From Caldilineaceae bacterium (lineage in GTDB: Bacteria > Chloroflexota > Anaerolineae > Caldilineales > Caldilineaceae), in the NCBI GenBank assembly GCA_022842065.1, contig JALHQH010000006.1:1-54335 (forward strand): a DNA stretch of 54,335 bases. The letters run 5' to 3'. The notes beneath the pieces are model-generated. The model saw only the letters and a program-made list of their open reading frames with translations. It was not told the origin of the DNA and searched no databases. Positions 14,860 to 22,897 of this stretch are shown one piece after another. The stretch's first letter is position 1; every line of letters starts with the position of its first letter. A program made the translations under genes and the position numbers.

Positions 14860-16776
14860 CTACCGCAAAATCACCGGCAGATGAACCCGTTCATTGACAT
14901 GGACCGCGCTTTCGCCGCCGACCACCGTGCGATCCAGGATCGATAGGCTAAAATCGCGCCCAGCTTGATCGCTGAGCCACGCGCCAACCACGGCGACTTG
15001 GGTCTGCGCATTGGTTGCATCGGGGTCCAGACGGAGATGAAGATGGCCAAGGAGCTGAGGGCCGGCGGCTAACGGTTGGGGGCCAACAAGCCCGATACGC
15101 ACCTCACGCTTACCAAAAGGGGAGACCGTCAAAGCGTACCCTAGCTCGATTAAGTGCTGGTCCAAGGCAAAGCGTTGATAGGCGAGATCCTGGCCATAGC
15201 GCACAATAAAGGTAGTGGCCGCCACAGTGGCACCCTGATTCAGTTGGAGCGGCACCACGACTTCATCGCCTTGATTACCGGCAACCGCCAGGGGCAGAAG
15301 GGCCACGGGGTCGCCGCTGGCGTTGGTGATCAACGCTTCCCCAGGCAAGGCGGCGGGCCAGATTTGGTGGGTTACAAAGTAGAAGATGAGCGCCGCATCC
15401 CCGGCGTTGATCACCCCGTCGCCGTTAACATCGGCGGCACTCAGTTGCGCCGCAGTCGGGAGCACCACACCTGAGGCAAGCTGCAAAGTGAGCAAAGCAT
15501 CAGCCGTATTGACAGCGCCATCGCCATTGACATCGCCCCGTTGATAACCGCCATTCGTCGTCACGATCAACCGCCCATTGACTAAGGTCAGCGGCAGGGC
15601 AGTGGACAAATTATCTTTGTCATATAGAGCAGTATTGTCTTTTCCTGGCACAAAGTTGAGGGTTGTGGTGAGCGCGGCCGTGGGTTGCACCAGGAATTCG
15701 ATGCCAAGGAGGGGGCTTGGCCCCTTCAATGGTTGACAATTATTCCCAAAACCAGCAATCCTTACTCCGTCCGGCGGGGCAAAGTTGGAGCTAAGCGCAA
15801 AGCCTTGCGTCAAACTGGTGGTTGTCACCTTGGTCGCCCGTGCGATCTGCGGGTTGTAACGCACGTCCATATCGATCGACCCAACACAGAGGCCATCACC
15901 ATTTTCCAGACTGGCCGCCACTGTGGTAGTCATGCCCGGTTGGGCGTAAACAGTAGGCAGAAGCAAGGTTAATGTCCCTGGCGTAACCGTGACCGTGTTC
16001 GATGGATCACTCTCTTGGCTGGCAGCATTGACTGCGGTGGCATAGTAGGTATAACTTTGGGCGGCATTGCTCACAGTGGTATCGCGATAAACCAACCCCG
16101 TGACCGGCGCGCTGGTAAGCGGCGTAAAGGTCGCCTCGCCCGCCGCTTGCCGATAAATGTGATACCCAGTCACCCCAAACGAGGCGCTCGGTTCCCAGGC
16201 GAGCAGGACAGCATTAAGCCCAGTGCGCGCTTGTAAGTTGACCGGTGGCGTCAGGCTGCTTGGGCAAGTGATATGGAAATAGTCATAATCGGCGGTGGTT
16301 TGGGTGACACCATATTCAGAGATCAGCGCCAATCCAATCAGGAGTTCATCGTTAAAGGCCGTGTCGGTGCCGCCGATATAATCCCACGCTTGGCCCGGCT
16401 CACGCCACCAGGCCATAAAGCGACTGCCATTACGCTGTAGCCGCAGCTCGAAATTGGTGGTTGGCGTTGGGCGTTGGCTGGTGGGGGCCACGGCGTCATA
16501 AACAGCGTTTTGCTCGATATCCAAGCGGATGCCGCTCACATCCGGCGATTCGATGCCGGCATTGCCCCGTTCCAAACGGAGGAAGTTGTTGTCATCTTGC
16601 CAGACCAGCAGGCCGGCCCCTTGGTAGCCTAGCGCGGGGGCAAATTCAATGTGCGTTTCGATGGCAAAATCACCAGCAACGCGTTGGAGTAGCCGTGGGG
16701 CGTTGTAGTTGGTGACAGGATAGAGATCGTTGCCTGTGGGTGCCGTTATGCGTAGATAGCCGGGGCGCGCCGCCAC
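14860..16776 (-). CDS. Secreted multidomain protein, C-terminal part: DUF1349-like, FN3, cohesin-like, dockerin
   Basis: 638 residues as read from GTG 16776, but the frame stays open to a TAG at 16945-16947 and that extra part (FSDEFNTTLDPQWSFVDP) is the natural start of the DUF1349/LamG-like domain. Then come an FN3 domain (NLQARTGLNAVLLAWEPS to NTVTVTPG, about 180-265), a cohesin-like domain with MDVRYNPQIARATKV (about 270-410), and a dockerin pair of calcium loops (RGDVNGDGAVNTADALL and AADVNGDGVINAGDAAL, about 415-470), followed by a second cohesin-like domain. No signal peptide in this frame; the adjacent upstream frame supplies one. Extracellular, carbohydrate- or protein-binding. Confidence 0.85.
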   Translation of the reverse strand: MAARPGYLRITAPTGNDLYPVTNYNAPRLLQRVAGDFAIETHIEFAPALGYQGAGLLVWQDDNNFLRLERGNAGIESPDVSGIRLDIEQNAVYDAVAPTSQRPTPTTNFELRLQRNGSRFMAWWREPGQAWDYIGGTDTAFNDELLIGLALISEYGVTQTTADYDYFHITCPSSLTPPVNLQARTGLNAVLLAWEPSASFGVTGYHIYRQAAGEATFTPLTSAPVTGLVYRDTTVSNAAQSYTYYATAVNAASQESDPSNTVTVTPGTLTLLLPTVYAQPGMTTTVAASLENGDGLCVGSIDMDVRYNPQIARATKVTTTSLTQGFALSSNFAPPDGVRIAGFGNNCQPLKGPSPLLGIEFLVQPTAALTTTLNFVPGKDNTALYDKDNLSTALPLTLVNGRLIVTTNGGYQRGDVNGDGAVNTADALLTLQLASGVVLPTAAQLSAADVNGDGVINAGDAALIFYFVTHQIWPAALPGEALITNASGDPVALLPLAVAGNQGDEVVVPLQLNQGATVAATTFIVRYGQDLAYQRFALDQHLIELGYALTVSPFGKREVRIGLVGPQPLAAGPQLLGHLHLRLDPDATNAQTQVAVVGAWLSDQAGRDFSLSILDRTVVGGESAVHVNERVHLPVILR

Positions 16777-17360
16777 ACTTTGGGTGGCATCGTCGCGGGG
16801 ATCGACAAAGGACCACTGGGGATCGAGGGTGGTGTTAAACTCATCGGAGAAGGATAGGCCGAATTTATTGGAGTTGGCCTTGACCAGGTTATACCGTTGT
16901 TTGTGCTGACCTCTATTGGAGCAAAGGAAATTGGAAATTGTCCACTATTTTGACAACCAGTCCATCCATTTGGTGCGGCAAAAATATACTGTGGGTCAGC
17001 GCCAGCTTTTCCATTTTGGATATTTGGGGAAGGATTTTGAGGCAAACCTTCAGGGATACTATTTTTGCAAATCGCAAACCACCAGTTTGGGAACCAGTAA
17101 CTAAAAGTTCCCGAAATAGTCAATGAATACTCTTGATTTTCCAAAAGAGTTGTCGCACTAACAACTGGCCCAACTATTGCGTCGCCGCCAGGATCATAGG
17201 TGTCTAAGTCTATGATTTCATTGATATGAATCGCCATACTGCTATCTCTAGCAGCACCGTTGTTAGCGCCAGCAAACACACTAACAGAGGTTAGTTTAGG
17301 CCAAGGGGTCATCGACAGCATCACAATCACAGACAGGGTAGCTTGCATAAAGGTCTTCAT
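16746..17360 (-). CDS. Signal-peptide-bearing N-terminal part of the dockerin protein, frame-shifted
   Basis: From ATG 17360 (AGGAGC six bases upstream) the protein starts with a Sec signal (FMQATLSVIVMLSMTP) and then a secreted domain with SLTISGTFSYWFPNWWFAIC, PQYIFAAPNGWTGC and FPISFAPIEVSTNNG. After about residue 155 the reading becomes low-complexity and proline-rich (TPINSAYPSP onward), while the next frame over the same bases gives a sensible DUF1349 domain. The real product therefore most likely continues into the frame ending at 14860, with the shift near 16895-16910. Indel mutation or sequence error cannot be told apart here. Confidence 0.6.
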   Translation of the reverse strand: MKTFMQATLSVIVMLSMTPWPKLTSVSVFAGANNGAARDSSMAIHINEIIDLDTYDPGGDAIVGPVVSATTLLENQEYSLTISGTFSYWFPNWWFAICKNSIPEGLPQNPSPNIQNGKAGADPQYIFAAPNGWTGCQNSGQFPISFAPIEVSTNNGITWSRPTPINSAYPSPMSLTPPSIPSGPLSIPATMPPKVWRRAPAIYA

Positions 17361-17433
17361 CGGCTGCTCCTGGGTTGATGAGAGGATAGAGAAACACGGT
17401 AAGTCCCCAAGTTTCAACCTGGGGCTGATACCA

Positions 17434-17453
17434 AAACCCGCTTAAGCGGGTTT
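17434..17453. terminator. Perfect 20-bp palindrome upstream of the secreted protein
   Basis: AAACCCGCTTAAGCGGGTTT is self-complementary. It sits 74 bases upstream of the signal-peptide start on the minus strand, in the presumed leader. Confidence 0.5.
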
Positions 17454-17557
17454 CGCATCTCAGGCTGTGGATTCATCCGCAGCCGCCATGATACTCCCAC
17501 TGACCTATCGCTGATCTACTGAAAAACTATCGACTTTCTCTAATAGAGAAAGCAGAG

Positions 17558-17640
17558 AAACCTGGCACAATCGTGTACTGCGCATCAGGGGATGCGCAGT
17601 ACACGATTGTGCCAGGTTTGATTGTGTTATCTATAAGGTA
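17558..17640. repeat. 29-bp-arm hairpin, copy 2 of the recurring repeat
   Basis: Perfect arms 17558-17586 and 17591-17619 around AGGG, containing TGCGCATC-AGGG-GATGCGCA. The right arm and the following 21 bases (GTTT.ATT.TGTTATCTAT) match the copy at 26691-26735 with few differences, so the repeat extends beyond the hairpin. Confidence 0.75.
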
Positions 17641-17649
17641 ATGAGGAAC

Positions 17650-17734
17650 AAAAAAATCCCGTGGGAATCCCCACGGGAAAGCAGCATAGCCACCAACGGT
17701 TCAGCCATCAACAAGGGCTACTGATTTCCCGTGG
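17650..17734 (-). ncRNA. Candidate structured RNA / attenuator with mutually exclusive stems
   Basis: On the minus strand a rho-independent terminator is plain: TCCCGTGGG (complement 17670-17678) pairs with CCCACGGGA (17657-17665), followed by seven U residues. The 5' part of that stem can instead pair over 10 bp with CCACGGGAAA formed from 17725-17734, because TTTCCCGTGG (plus 17725-17734) is the exact complement of plus 17671-17680. Inside this outer helix UAGCC and GGCUA form another stem with a small hairpin at its tip. This is the geometry of an attenuator or riboswitch; the class is not recognised. The nearest downstream gene starts 290 bases away. Confidence 0.45.
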
Positions 17735-18020
17735 CACTACGTCATTGTATGCAGTTGTAGGGTAACTCATTTGCTGGCTTACGTCAACGATATTTTATAG
17801 ACGACATGCTAACGAAATTACGCAAGAACAACACAAAAGATTACAAAAAGCTAAATTACATAACAGGGTAACAAAAAGCATAGGACTTTGACACACAATC
17901 ATCCGATCAGTACGACCAACATAGTTTTGCGTAAACGCAGGAAGTCCAGTATCCTACAGCATCAGATCAAGCAAGTTCTTGAGCGCAAACCATTGAGACA
18001 GCTTGCATAGTGAGTAGGTA

Positions 18021-18278
18021 ATGGTCAATTGGAGCCGTTTTGTTCCAGCAGATTTTGAATATGATTTTGAGAATGATAAGCTTGCTGTTCATCATGTTAC
18101 CCTTGATGAAGCCATACAATGCTTTTTTTCTGATTTTGAAGTACGCCGCAACAAACAATATCAAGATCGTTATCAGTTGATTGGCAGTACAATTGGCGGA
18201 CGCAGACTCAAACTCATTTTCCAACTCAAGCAGCGTGGCATAGTGCGTATTATTACTGGATGGCCTTTGGATACATAA
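18021..18278 (+). CDS. BrnT-like type II toxin (RelE-fold) candidate
   Basis: 85 residues. The order FEYDFENDKLAVHHVTLDEA, FFSDFEVRRNKQYQDRYQLI, GRRLKLIFQLKQRGIVRII follows the BrnT pattern (an acidic W/Y-D start, a helix with H-x-[VI]-[ST]-xx-EA, a strand with R-xx-xIG, a strand with L-xx-[VIF], and I-[RI]-[IL]-I[ST]). These proteins are ribosome-dependent RNases. It ends one base before the next gene, consistent with a toxin-antitoxin pair. Composition is AT-rich compared with neighbours, suggesting acquisition. Confidence 0.7.
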   Translation: MVNWSRFVPADFEYDFENDKLAVHHVTLDEAIQCFFSDFEVRRNKQYQDRYQLIGSTIGGRRLKLIFQLKQRGIVRIITGWPLDT

Positions 18279-18279
18279 A

Positions 18280-18579
18280 ATGAATTCTATTCCTGTAACA
18301 GTGACCGAAGCAGAAATTGATGAACGAATCATTGCTGACGCAGATGAAGATAATGCGTGGGAAGAACCAATCCAAGTACAGAAAACCACTGGTTCTTCCT
18401 TACAAATCCCGCCGGCACTTGCAGAACGGGCAGCATTTCTGGCGAGATTGCATCGTGAAAGAAGCTTGGAAGCATGGCTTACCCGAATTATCGAGGAGCG
18501 GATTGAATTGGAAGAAGGCGCTTTTCTTCAGGCGAAACGCGATCTGACGCGGCACGCTGCCCTTTCGATAGTAATATAA
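18280..18579 (+). CDS. Putative antitoxin partner of the BrnT-like toxin
   Basis: 99 residues. The N-terminal third is acidic (EAEIDERIIADADEDNAWEE) and disordered-looking, and the C-terminal part (IPPALAERAAFLARLHRERS, then LEAWLTRIIEERIELEEGAF) looks like a ribbon-helix-helix or dimerising helix pair. The gene starts one base after the toxin stop. Pairing with the toxin is inferred from position, size and composition. Confidence 0.65.
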   Translation: MNSIPVTVTEAEIDERIIADADEDNAWEEPIQVQKTTGSSLQIPPALAERAAFLARLHRERSLEAWLTRIIEERIELEEGAFLQAKRDLTRHAALSIVI

Positions 18580-18652
18580 GAGTCAATACACAGCATCCCT
18601 GCAAACTGCTGTGTATCTTCGTTCACCTCAACATCTTGTATACTGATGGGTA

Positions 18653-19540
18653 CTACACAAACCGATACAACGTAAAATCCCCCAGCGCCCGATAACCAAT
18701 CTGCTGATAAATGTGATTCGATGTCGGATTCGCCAAGTCAGTAAAGAGCGCGCAGAATTCCTTGCCCGCATCCAACATTTGCTGGCTCAGGCGCGCCACG
18801 GCGGAAGAGGCGTAGCCATGCCCGCGCTGTTCGGGCGGCGTGTAGACGGGGCCAATCGTGATCCCGCGTGCCGTGGGTCGGGTCAAGCCGGCCATGCTCA
18901 CCGGCTGGCCATGCTCCCAAAAGTAGAGATACCCATCAGCGATGCGCTGGCTAACCACTTTATGCAGCCGTTCCTCAGCCTGGAAATCTGCTTCATCCAG
19001 ATGGATCTCACGTTCAAAGGCTTGAAACCACTGGATGGCTAGCGCCAGATCAGCCGTCGTTGCTGGGCGCAAATGACCGGGTGGATAGGCGGGGTGGATC
19101 ACCTGGTGGAGGGCAAAGACGCGTAACTCGGTCGCGAGTTGGTAGGTAACCCCGGTTAGGTTAGCCCAAATTTGGGCAAATTGCTGGGCAATAGCAGTTG
19201 GTCCTTGCACGGTTGGCACCGGCCAACCACCCGCCTGCAGGTTGTGCGCAAGCGCTTGGAGCGCGGGGTTAATCGTTGCCTGATCGGCAGGGTCGCGGTC
19301 ACAGTAGAGGATCACGCCGTGGGGCGGCGTCATCAAGGCGGCGACAACAATGCCGTTGGCATCAGCAACGGTGGCAAAATAGGGGTCACTGCCATAGAAG
19401 TGAGGATCTGTCTCCGCCCGCAAGGCTATCCCCAGCATCAGCCCATTGCGCGCCTCATTAGCTTCCAGCAGCGGACGCATTTTGGCGAGAAAGGGGGTTG
19501 CCGTTGGGTAAGTTTGTAAATGGCAAGTGGAAAGTGGCAT
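18653..19540 (-). CDS. GNAT-family N-acetyltransferase
   Basis: 295 residues. The C-terminal half is a GNAT domain: GQPVSMAGLTRPTARGITIG, then VYTPPEQRGHGYASSAVARL, which is the R/Q-x-x-G-x-G/A acetyl-CoA pyrophosphate loop, and ALFTDLANPTSNHIYQQIGY near the end. The N-terminal half is a degenerate GNAT-like copy, as in FR47/ACT6 types. Substrate unknown. AAAGGTAA before the ATG supports the start. A 38-bp palindrome separates it from the rtcB-like gene upstream. Confidence 0.88.
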   Translation of the reverse strand: MPLSTCHLQTYPTATPFLAKMRPLLEANEARNGLMLGIALRAETDPHFYGSDPYFATVADANGIVVAALMTPPHGVILYCDRDPADQATINPALQALAHNLQAGGWPVPTVQGPTAIAQQFAQIWANLTGVTYQLATELRVFALHQVIHPAYPPGHLRPATTADLALAIQWFQAFEREIHLDEADFQAEERLHKVVSQRIADGYLYFWEHGQPVSMAGLTRPTARGITIGPVYTPPEQRGHGYASSAVARLSQQMLDAGKEFCALFTDLANPTSNHIYQQIGYRALGDFTLYRFV

Positions 19541-19586
19541 TGGTATTTACCTTTGTAAAGAGTGGCAGGTATAAATAAACGGTAGC

Positions 19587-19624
19587 TTTGCGTAGCGGCA
19601 CGACATGTCGTGCCGCTACGCAAA
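19587..19624. terminator. Perfect 38-bp palindrome, terminator-like
   Basis: Arm TTTGCGTAGCGGCACGACA repeated in perfect inverse complement without a loop, centred at 19605/19606. It lies 9 bases after the stop of the minus-strand rtcB-like gene. Confidence 0.65.
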
Positions 19625-19633
19625 GAAAATCCC

Positions 19634-20989
19634 TCAATCCCCATCATCCGCCTGGCCACCCATAAGCACGACGCGTGGGGTCATACGTGCGATTGGCTCG
19701 ATCAGCAGGCCGGCCTGTAAGCCGATGACCATCTCGATATCCTTGTAGGCCATGAAGGTCTCATCCGGAGAGAGGCCGAAGTGCAGAATGTCATTGGCCG
19801 CCATGTGCTTTTGGAAGCGCGCTTCGTTGTGTTGACGCTTGGCCTCGGTACGCGAATGCCAACGCCCTGCCCCATGTGAAGACGAGTGCAGACTTTCAGC
19901 ATTGCCCAGCCCACGCACCAGATACGAAGGCGTGCCACTGGTGCCGGGGATCAACCCCAGTTGGCCAACAGCGGCGGGGGTGGCCCCCTTGCGGTGGATC
20001 ACTTCGTTGCCCTCGATCCAGACATAGTTGTGACGATTCCAGATCCGCTTTTTGGTCTGCACCCCAGCAGCCTTGGTGAAATGATCATGGATCAGGTCAT
20101 GGTTGGCCTTGGCGTACTCGCCCATGAGGGTCATTGCGCCCAGGTATTGCTGGCCCAGTTCGTGATCCAGCGGTAGCCATTCATAGCCCTTGGGCACCCC
20201 TTTGGCGATCAGGTTAGTATGAGCCGCGGCCTTGCCCACATAGTGAGTCGCCAGCTTGTGGCCTGCGCCACGGCTGCCGCTGTGGGTCAGCAGCCCCACC
20301 AGTTTGTCCCCCATGTGCCACGCGTCCAGGTCGCTCAATAGTTCGATGACGACCAGGTCAGCAAAGTGGTTGCCCCCACCGGACGACCCAAGCTGTTGTT
20401 TTGCCAGCGAGCGCAGTTTATCGGGAATCCCCAATTCCTGCCATGCATCACTCTCCATCACCGCGTGTTTGCGTTGGCCCCGACTAAAATCGGCACCCAG
20501 ACCAAAGGATGTTTCCCGCTGGAGCAGCGCAGCAAAGTGGGCACGGTCCGCCTCGAAGGCCGCAACCTCAATGTCGAGAATTGAAAGCTGGACCATACAC
20601 GAGATATCATAGCCGACAAAGGAGGGCGAGATCGCACCTTCCAACACGGCCACCCCACCGATCGGCATGGCATAGCCCAAGTGTGCATCGGGCATGAGCG
20701 CGCCCTTGGTCGCCATCGGCAAGCGCATGACCGTGTACATCTGATCCACCGCGCTAGCCGGGATGTGTTCACCGATATTGCCGAAGATCTGGAGTGGGGC
20801 CGCGCTCGTCTTCATTTTGAGAAAGTCGGCGCGCCCATAGTTTTGTTGAATCCATTGGATCACATCACCCTTGCTGGCCGCAGGATGCGCCTTCACCCAC
20901 GCCGCCGTTGCCTGCGCAATCGCTGGGAACTCAGGCAAGTGGCGATAGTCAGCCAGCAGATGATGTGTCTTCATCGTTTGTTTTGTCAT
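19634..20989 (-). CDS. rtcB: RtcB-family RNA ligase, copy 1
   Basis: 451 residues from ATG 20989. RtcB ligates 2',3'-cyclic phosphate and 5'-OH RNA ends using GTP and manganese. Metal and active-site motifs are present: MPDAHLGYAMPIGGVA, GYDISCMVQ (Cys ligand; canonical proteins have DIGCG), GSSGGGNHF, LTHSGSRGAGH, and SSSHGAGRWHSR, whose His forms the GMP adduct. A longer frame from 21121 adds 44 residues unlike the family. A second, clearly different paralog is at 44576-45760. No archease or RtcR regulator gene lies nearby. Confidence 0.9.
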   Translation of the reverse strand: MTKQTMKTHHLLADYRHLPEFPAIAQATAAWVKAHPAASKGDVIQWIQQNYGRADFLKMKTSAAPLQIFGNIGEHIPASAVDQMYTVMRLPMATKGALMPDAHLGYAMPIGGVAVLEGAISPSFVGYDISCMVQLSILDIEVAAFEADRAHFAALLQRETSFGLGADFSRGQRKHAVMESDAWQELGIPDKLRSLAKQQLGSSGGGNHFADLVVIELLSDLDAWHMGDKLVGLLTHSGSRGAGHKLATHYVGKAAAHTNLIAKGVPKGYEWLPLDHELGQQYLGAMTLMGEYAKANHDLIHDHFTKAAGVQTKKRIWNRHNYVWIEGNEVIHRKGATPAAVGQLGLIPGTSGTPSYLVRGLGNAESLHSSSHGAGRWHSRTEAKRQHNEARFQKHMAANDILHFGLSPDETFMAYKDIEMVIGLQAGLLIEPIARMTPRVVLMGGQADDGD

Positions 20990-21302
20990 AACTCTATTTC
21001 CATCGTTACGCTCAGCCACTTTTGCCGGCTTGCTTTGACGAGCAGCGCAAGCCAGCGCAAGCGAACAAGCAGGGGGTTCAATGGCAGTAAAATCCCCAAT
21101 CCCACCCTCACTTTTTCGCAAATCAGCACGTGGTAGTTACGGTAACAGTATGCGATACAGCTGTAACCATTGATACTGGGCTACACGGTTAGTGGGGTAT
21201 TTAAGCCCACGATGCTGCCCCTCGCATCCACAAGGTGCCAGTTATACAGGTGACGCTGTTTTATGCTCGCCTTTGCAAAAAAGTTACCAACGTTACTGCC
21301 AG

Positions 21303-21338
21303 CGTTGTAGGGTCACGGTATACCGTGACCCTACAACG
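21303..21338. terminator. Perfect 36-bp palindrome, terminator-like
   Basis: CGTTGTAGGGTCACGGTA followed directly by its inverse complement. It begins 8 bases after the stop of the DIP1984-family gene on the minus strand. No U tract. Confidence 0.6.
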
Positions 21339-21346
21339 TGTAAATT

Positions 21347-21805
21347 CTATTCGATCAAATCCGTCAACCAGTTGGCGGCCTGGATCTGGGTATCCAGTTC
21401 ACGGTGCGTACGCGCCAATTGGTCGGCCTGCGCCTGAATCTCAGCGACATTGACAGTACTCCGTAGACGGATCTCCGAGCGGCTGTAACGCATCTGCTGA
21501 CCGGCAGCAGCCTGTGCCAACCCGGTGTAGACACTATGCCTGAGTTTGAGGATATCCCGTTCGGCCAGTGCATCCGCCAACGTCAAGTCATGATCCAGTT
21601 TGGTGGCAACATTGGTGAGGTTGATCTGCCGGATCAGGCGGGTCAATTGGTTAGCAACGCCTTCAAACTCGGCGAGCAATGTCTGTGGCTCCTCAGCCGG
21701 TGATTCGCCTTCCTGCACCTGGGCATTGCTGTTAAGGCGCTGGCGCAGTTGTTCCACGCGCTTCTGGGCATCCGCCCGCAAAATCAAGGCTTCGGCTAAT
21801 TTCAT
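21347..21805 (-). CDS. DIP1984 family protein
   Basis: 152 residues, a typical length for this family. It begins MKLAEALILRADAQKRVEQL and contains NLTNVATKLDHDLTLADALAERDILKLRHSVY and RYSRSEIRLRSTVNV, the conserved family blocks. It is nearly all alpha-helical with coiled-coil heptads. The function is not established. AGGAGGTGCGAC in front of the ATG at 21805 fixes the start. A tRNA gene lies 39 bases upstream on the same strand. Confidence 0.85.
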   Translation of the reverse strand: MKLAEALILRADAQKRVEQLRQRLNSNAQVQEGESPAEEPQTLLAEFEGVANQLTRLIRQINLTNVATKLDHDLTLADALAERDILKLRHSVYTGLAQAAAGQQMRYSRSEIRLRSTVNVAEIQAQADQLARTHRELDTQIQAANWLTDLIE

Positions 21806-21844
21806 GTCGCACCTCCTAAAGGGAAACAAACAGGGATGATTCAG

Positions 21845-21916
21845 TAGCGAGAGAGGGAATCGAACCCTCACCTGCGGTTTATGAGACCGCCGAGCAGCCC
21901 ACTGCTCCACCTCGCT
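21845..21916 (-). tRNA. tRNA-Met (CAU anticodon)
   Basis: The minus strand folds as a complete cloverleaf: acceptor AGCGAGG with TCTCGCT (one G-U), D stem GAGC/GCTC, anticodon stem GCGGT/ACCGC with loop CTCATAA (anticodon CAT), and T stem GAGGG/CCCTC with loop TTCGATT. CCA is not encoded. The A11-U24 pair in the D stem is an initiator feature, but the three G-C pairs of an initiator anticodon stem and the C1-A72 mismatch are absent. An elongator Met or a lysidine-modified Ile tRNA are alternatives. Confidence 0.9.
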
Positions 21917-21987
21917 AGAAACAAGGTTCATGGTATCTTCGGGGGTGAACATCCCCACCCCGCCGTCAACGCGCCCAGTGGGCACCC

Positions 21988-22056
21988 GGGCTACGGGACA
22001 ACGCCGGGTAAACCCGGCTCCACTAGCCGGGTTTACCCGGCGTTGTCCCGTAGCCC
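21988..22056. repeat. Perfect 32-bp inverted repeat with 5-base loop
   Basis: Arms 21988-22019 and 22025-22056 are exact complements around CCACT. The arm itself contains CCGGGTAAACCCGG, a smaller palindrome, so it is a nested structure. It lies upstream of the tRNA on the minus strand and overlaps no gene. Confidence 0.7.
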
Positions 22057-22115
22057 TGTGGCTTTAGCCCAGGGCGGGCTTGTCAACCCCTGCATTACGG
22101 TTGAGCCAGAAACAA

Positions 22116-22143
22116 AAAAGGCGGGCCAGCTGGCCCGCCTTTT
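22116..22143. terminator. Perfect 28-bp palindrome with A and T tracts, bidirectional terminator
   Basis: AAAAGGCGGGCCAG followed by its complement, preceded by further A residues and followed by TTTT, the classic form of an intrinsic terminator. No obvious gene ends at it on either side within 200 bases. Confidence 0.65.
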
Positions 22144-22439
22144 GGTTGCTGCAACTTACTGCCAGCAGCAAAGCACTGGACATTGCCAGCGCAAGCAGAG
22201 CCATCTTTGGTTAAAATTTACTTCGACATGTATCGGCTGCTGATCAGGCACTTGGCCGCAGATCGCGCGCATAGACTTACCGACACGACGCGCCATCCGC
22301 AAGCAGACCGCCGCATCACTGCGCCTAATCGCATTGGACCTACGACCCCACAGGGGCCGATTGAACAGATGATGTCGATTTGTGATAGATGATTGCATTG
22401 CCATAGGCGCTCGATCAATGATGGTTGCCGGCGAAAGGT

Positions 22440-22469
22440 AAAAAAAATGCGGACTCTTTCGAGTCCGCA
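22440..22469 (-). terminator. Intrinsic terminator on the minus strand
   Basis: TGCGGACTC (22448-22456) and GAGTCCGCA (22461-22469) pair around TTTC. The plus-strand run of eight A residues before it becomes a U tract on the minus strand. It ends the transcript that starts from the promoter at 22680-22708. Confidence 0.75.
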
Positions 22470-22493
22470 CATGGTCAAAAGTCGAGAAAACCG

Positions 22494-22619
22494 TTACCGG
22501 TTCTTCCTCGCTACCATTTGTGCGGACTGACGACCAATGAACATACCCTCTGTCCCATTGACAGGATTAATCGCAATCACTATGTTATTTTGTCGCGGTG
22601 TTGGATAAAGGGTCGTCAT
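22494..22619 (-). CDS. Possible 41-residue small protein or small RNA
   Basis: A short frame from ATG 22619 lies inside a compact transcription unit bounded by a TTGACA/TATCCT promoter and an intrinsic terminator. The product starts MTTLYPTPRQNNIVIAINPV and is basic at its end. No ribosome site is visible, and a longer frame from 22697 would start inside the promoter spacer. The unit may equally well be a non-coding RNA of about 210 bases. Confidence 0.35.
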   Translation of the reverse strand: MTTLYPTPRQNNIVIAINPVNGTEGMFIGRQSAQMVARKNR

Positions 22620-22679
22620 TTTAGTTTGCCGATAGAACGTTTGCAGAATATAAATTGTCCGGCTAGCCGAACGTGAAAG

Positions 22680-22708
22680 AGGATAGCATAGTTGCAATTG
22701 GTTGTCAA
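22680..22708 (-). promoter_or_regulatory. Sigma-70-type promoter on the minus strand
   Basis: TTGACA (22703-22708 as its complement TGTCAA), 17-base spacer, TATCCT (22680-22685). It reads toward the small unit ending at the terminator at 22440. Confidence 0.5.
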
Positions 22709-22897
22709 TAGGGAATTTTTGCCAATTCTTCGGCGATGGTCAACAAATAAGCACGTAGCATAAGTGGTATAGCTGGTCGATTCAATTTGTCTGCGCTAGA
22801 ATGTTGCCAGACAAATCCAACCAGGAAATGCATTTTCCTAAGTACTGACAGGCGGGCAACCAAGCTTCTGCCTGCTGTGAAAGCTAGATACGCAACT

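Larger units (their letters stand above)
17454..18020. other. 567-base non-coding interval
   Basis: Apart from the hairpin repeat at 17558-17640 and the structured segment at 17650-17734, no credible gene is seen. The part from 17760 to 18000 is AT-rich and may hold the promoter of the toxin-like gene at 18021. Confidence 0.5.
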
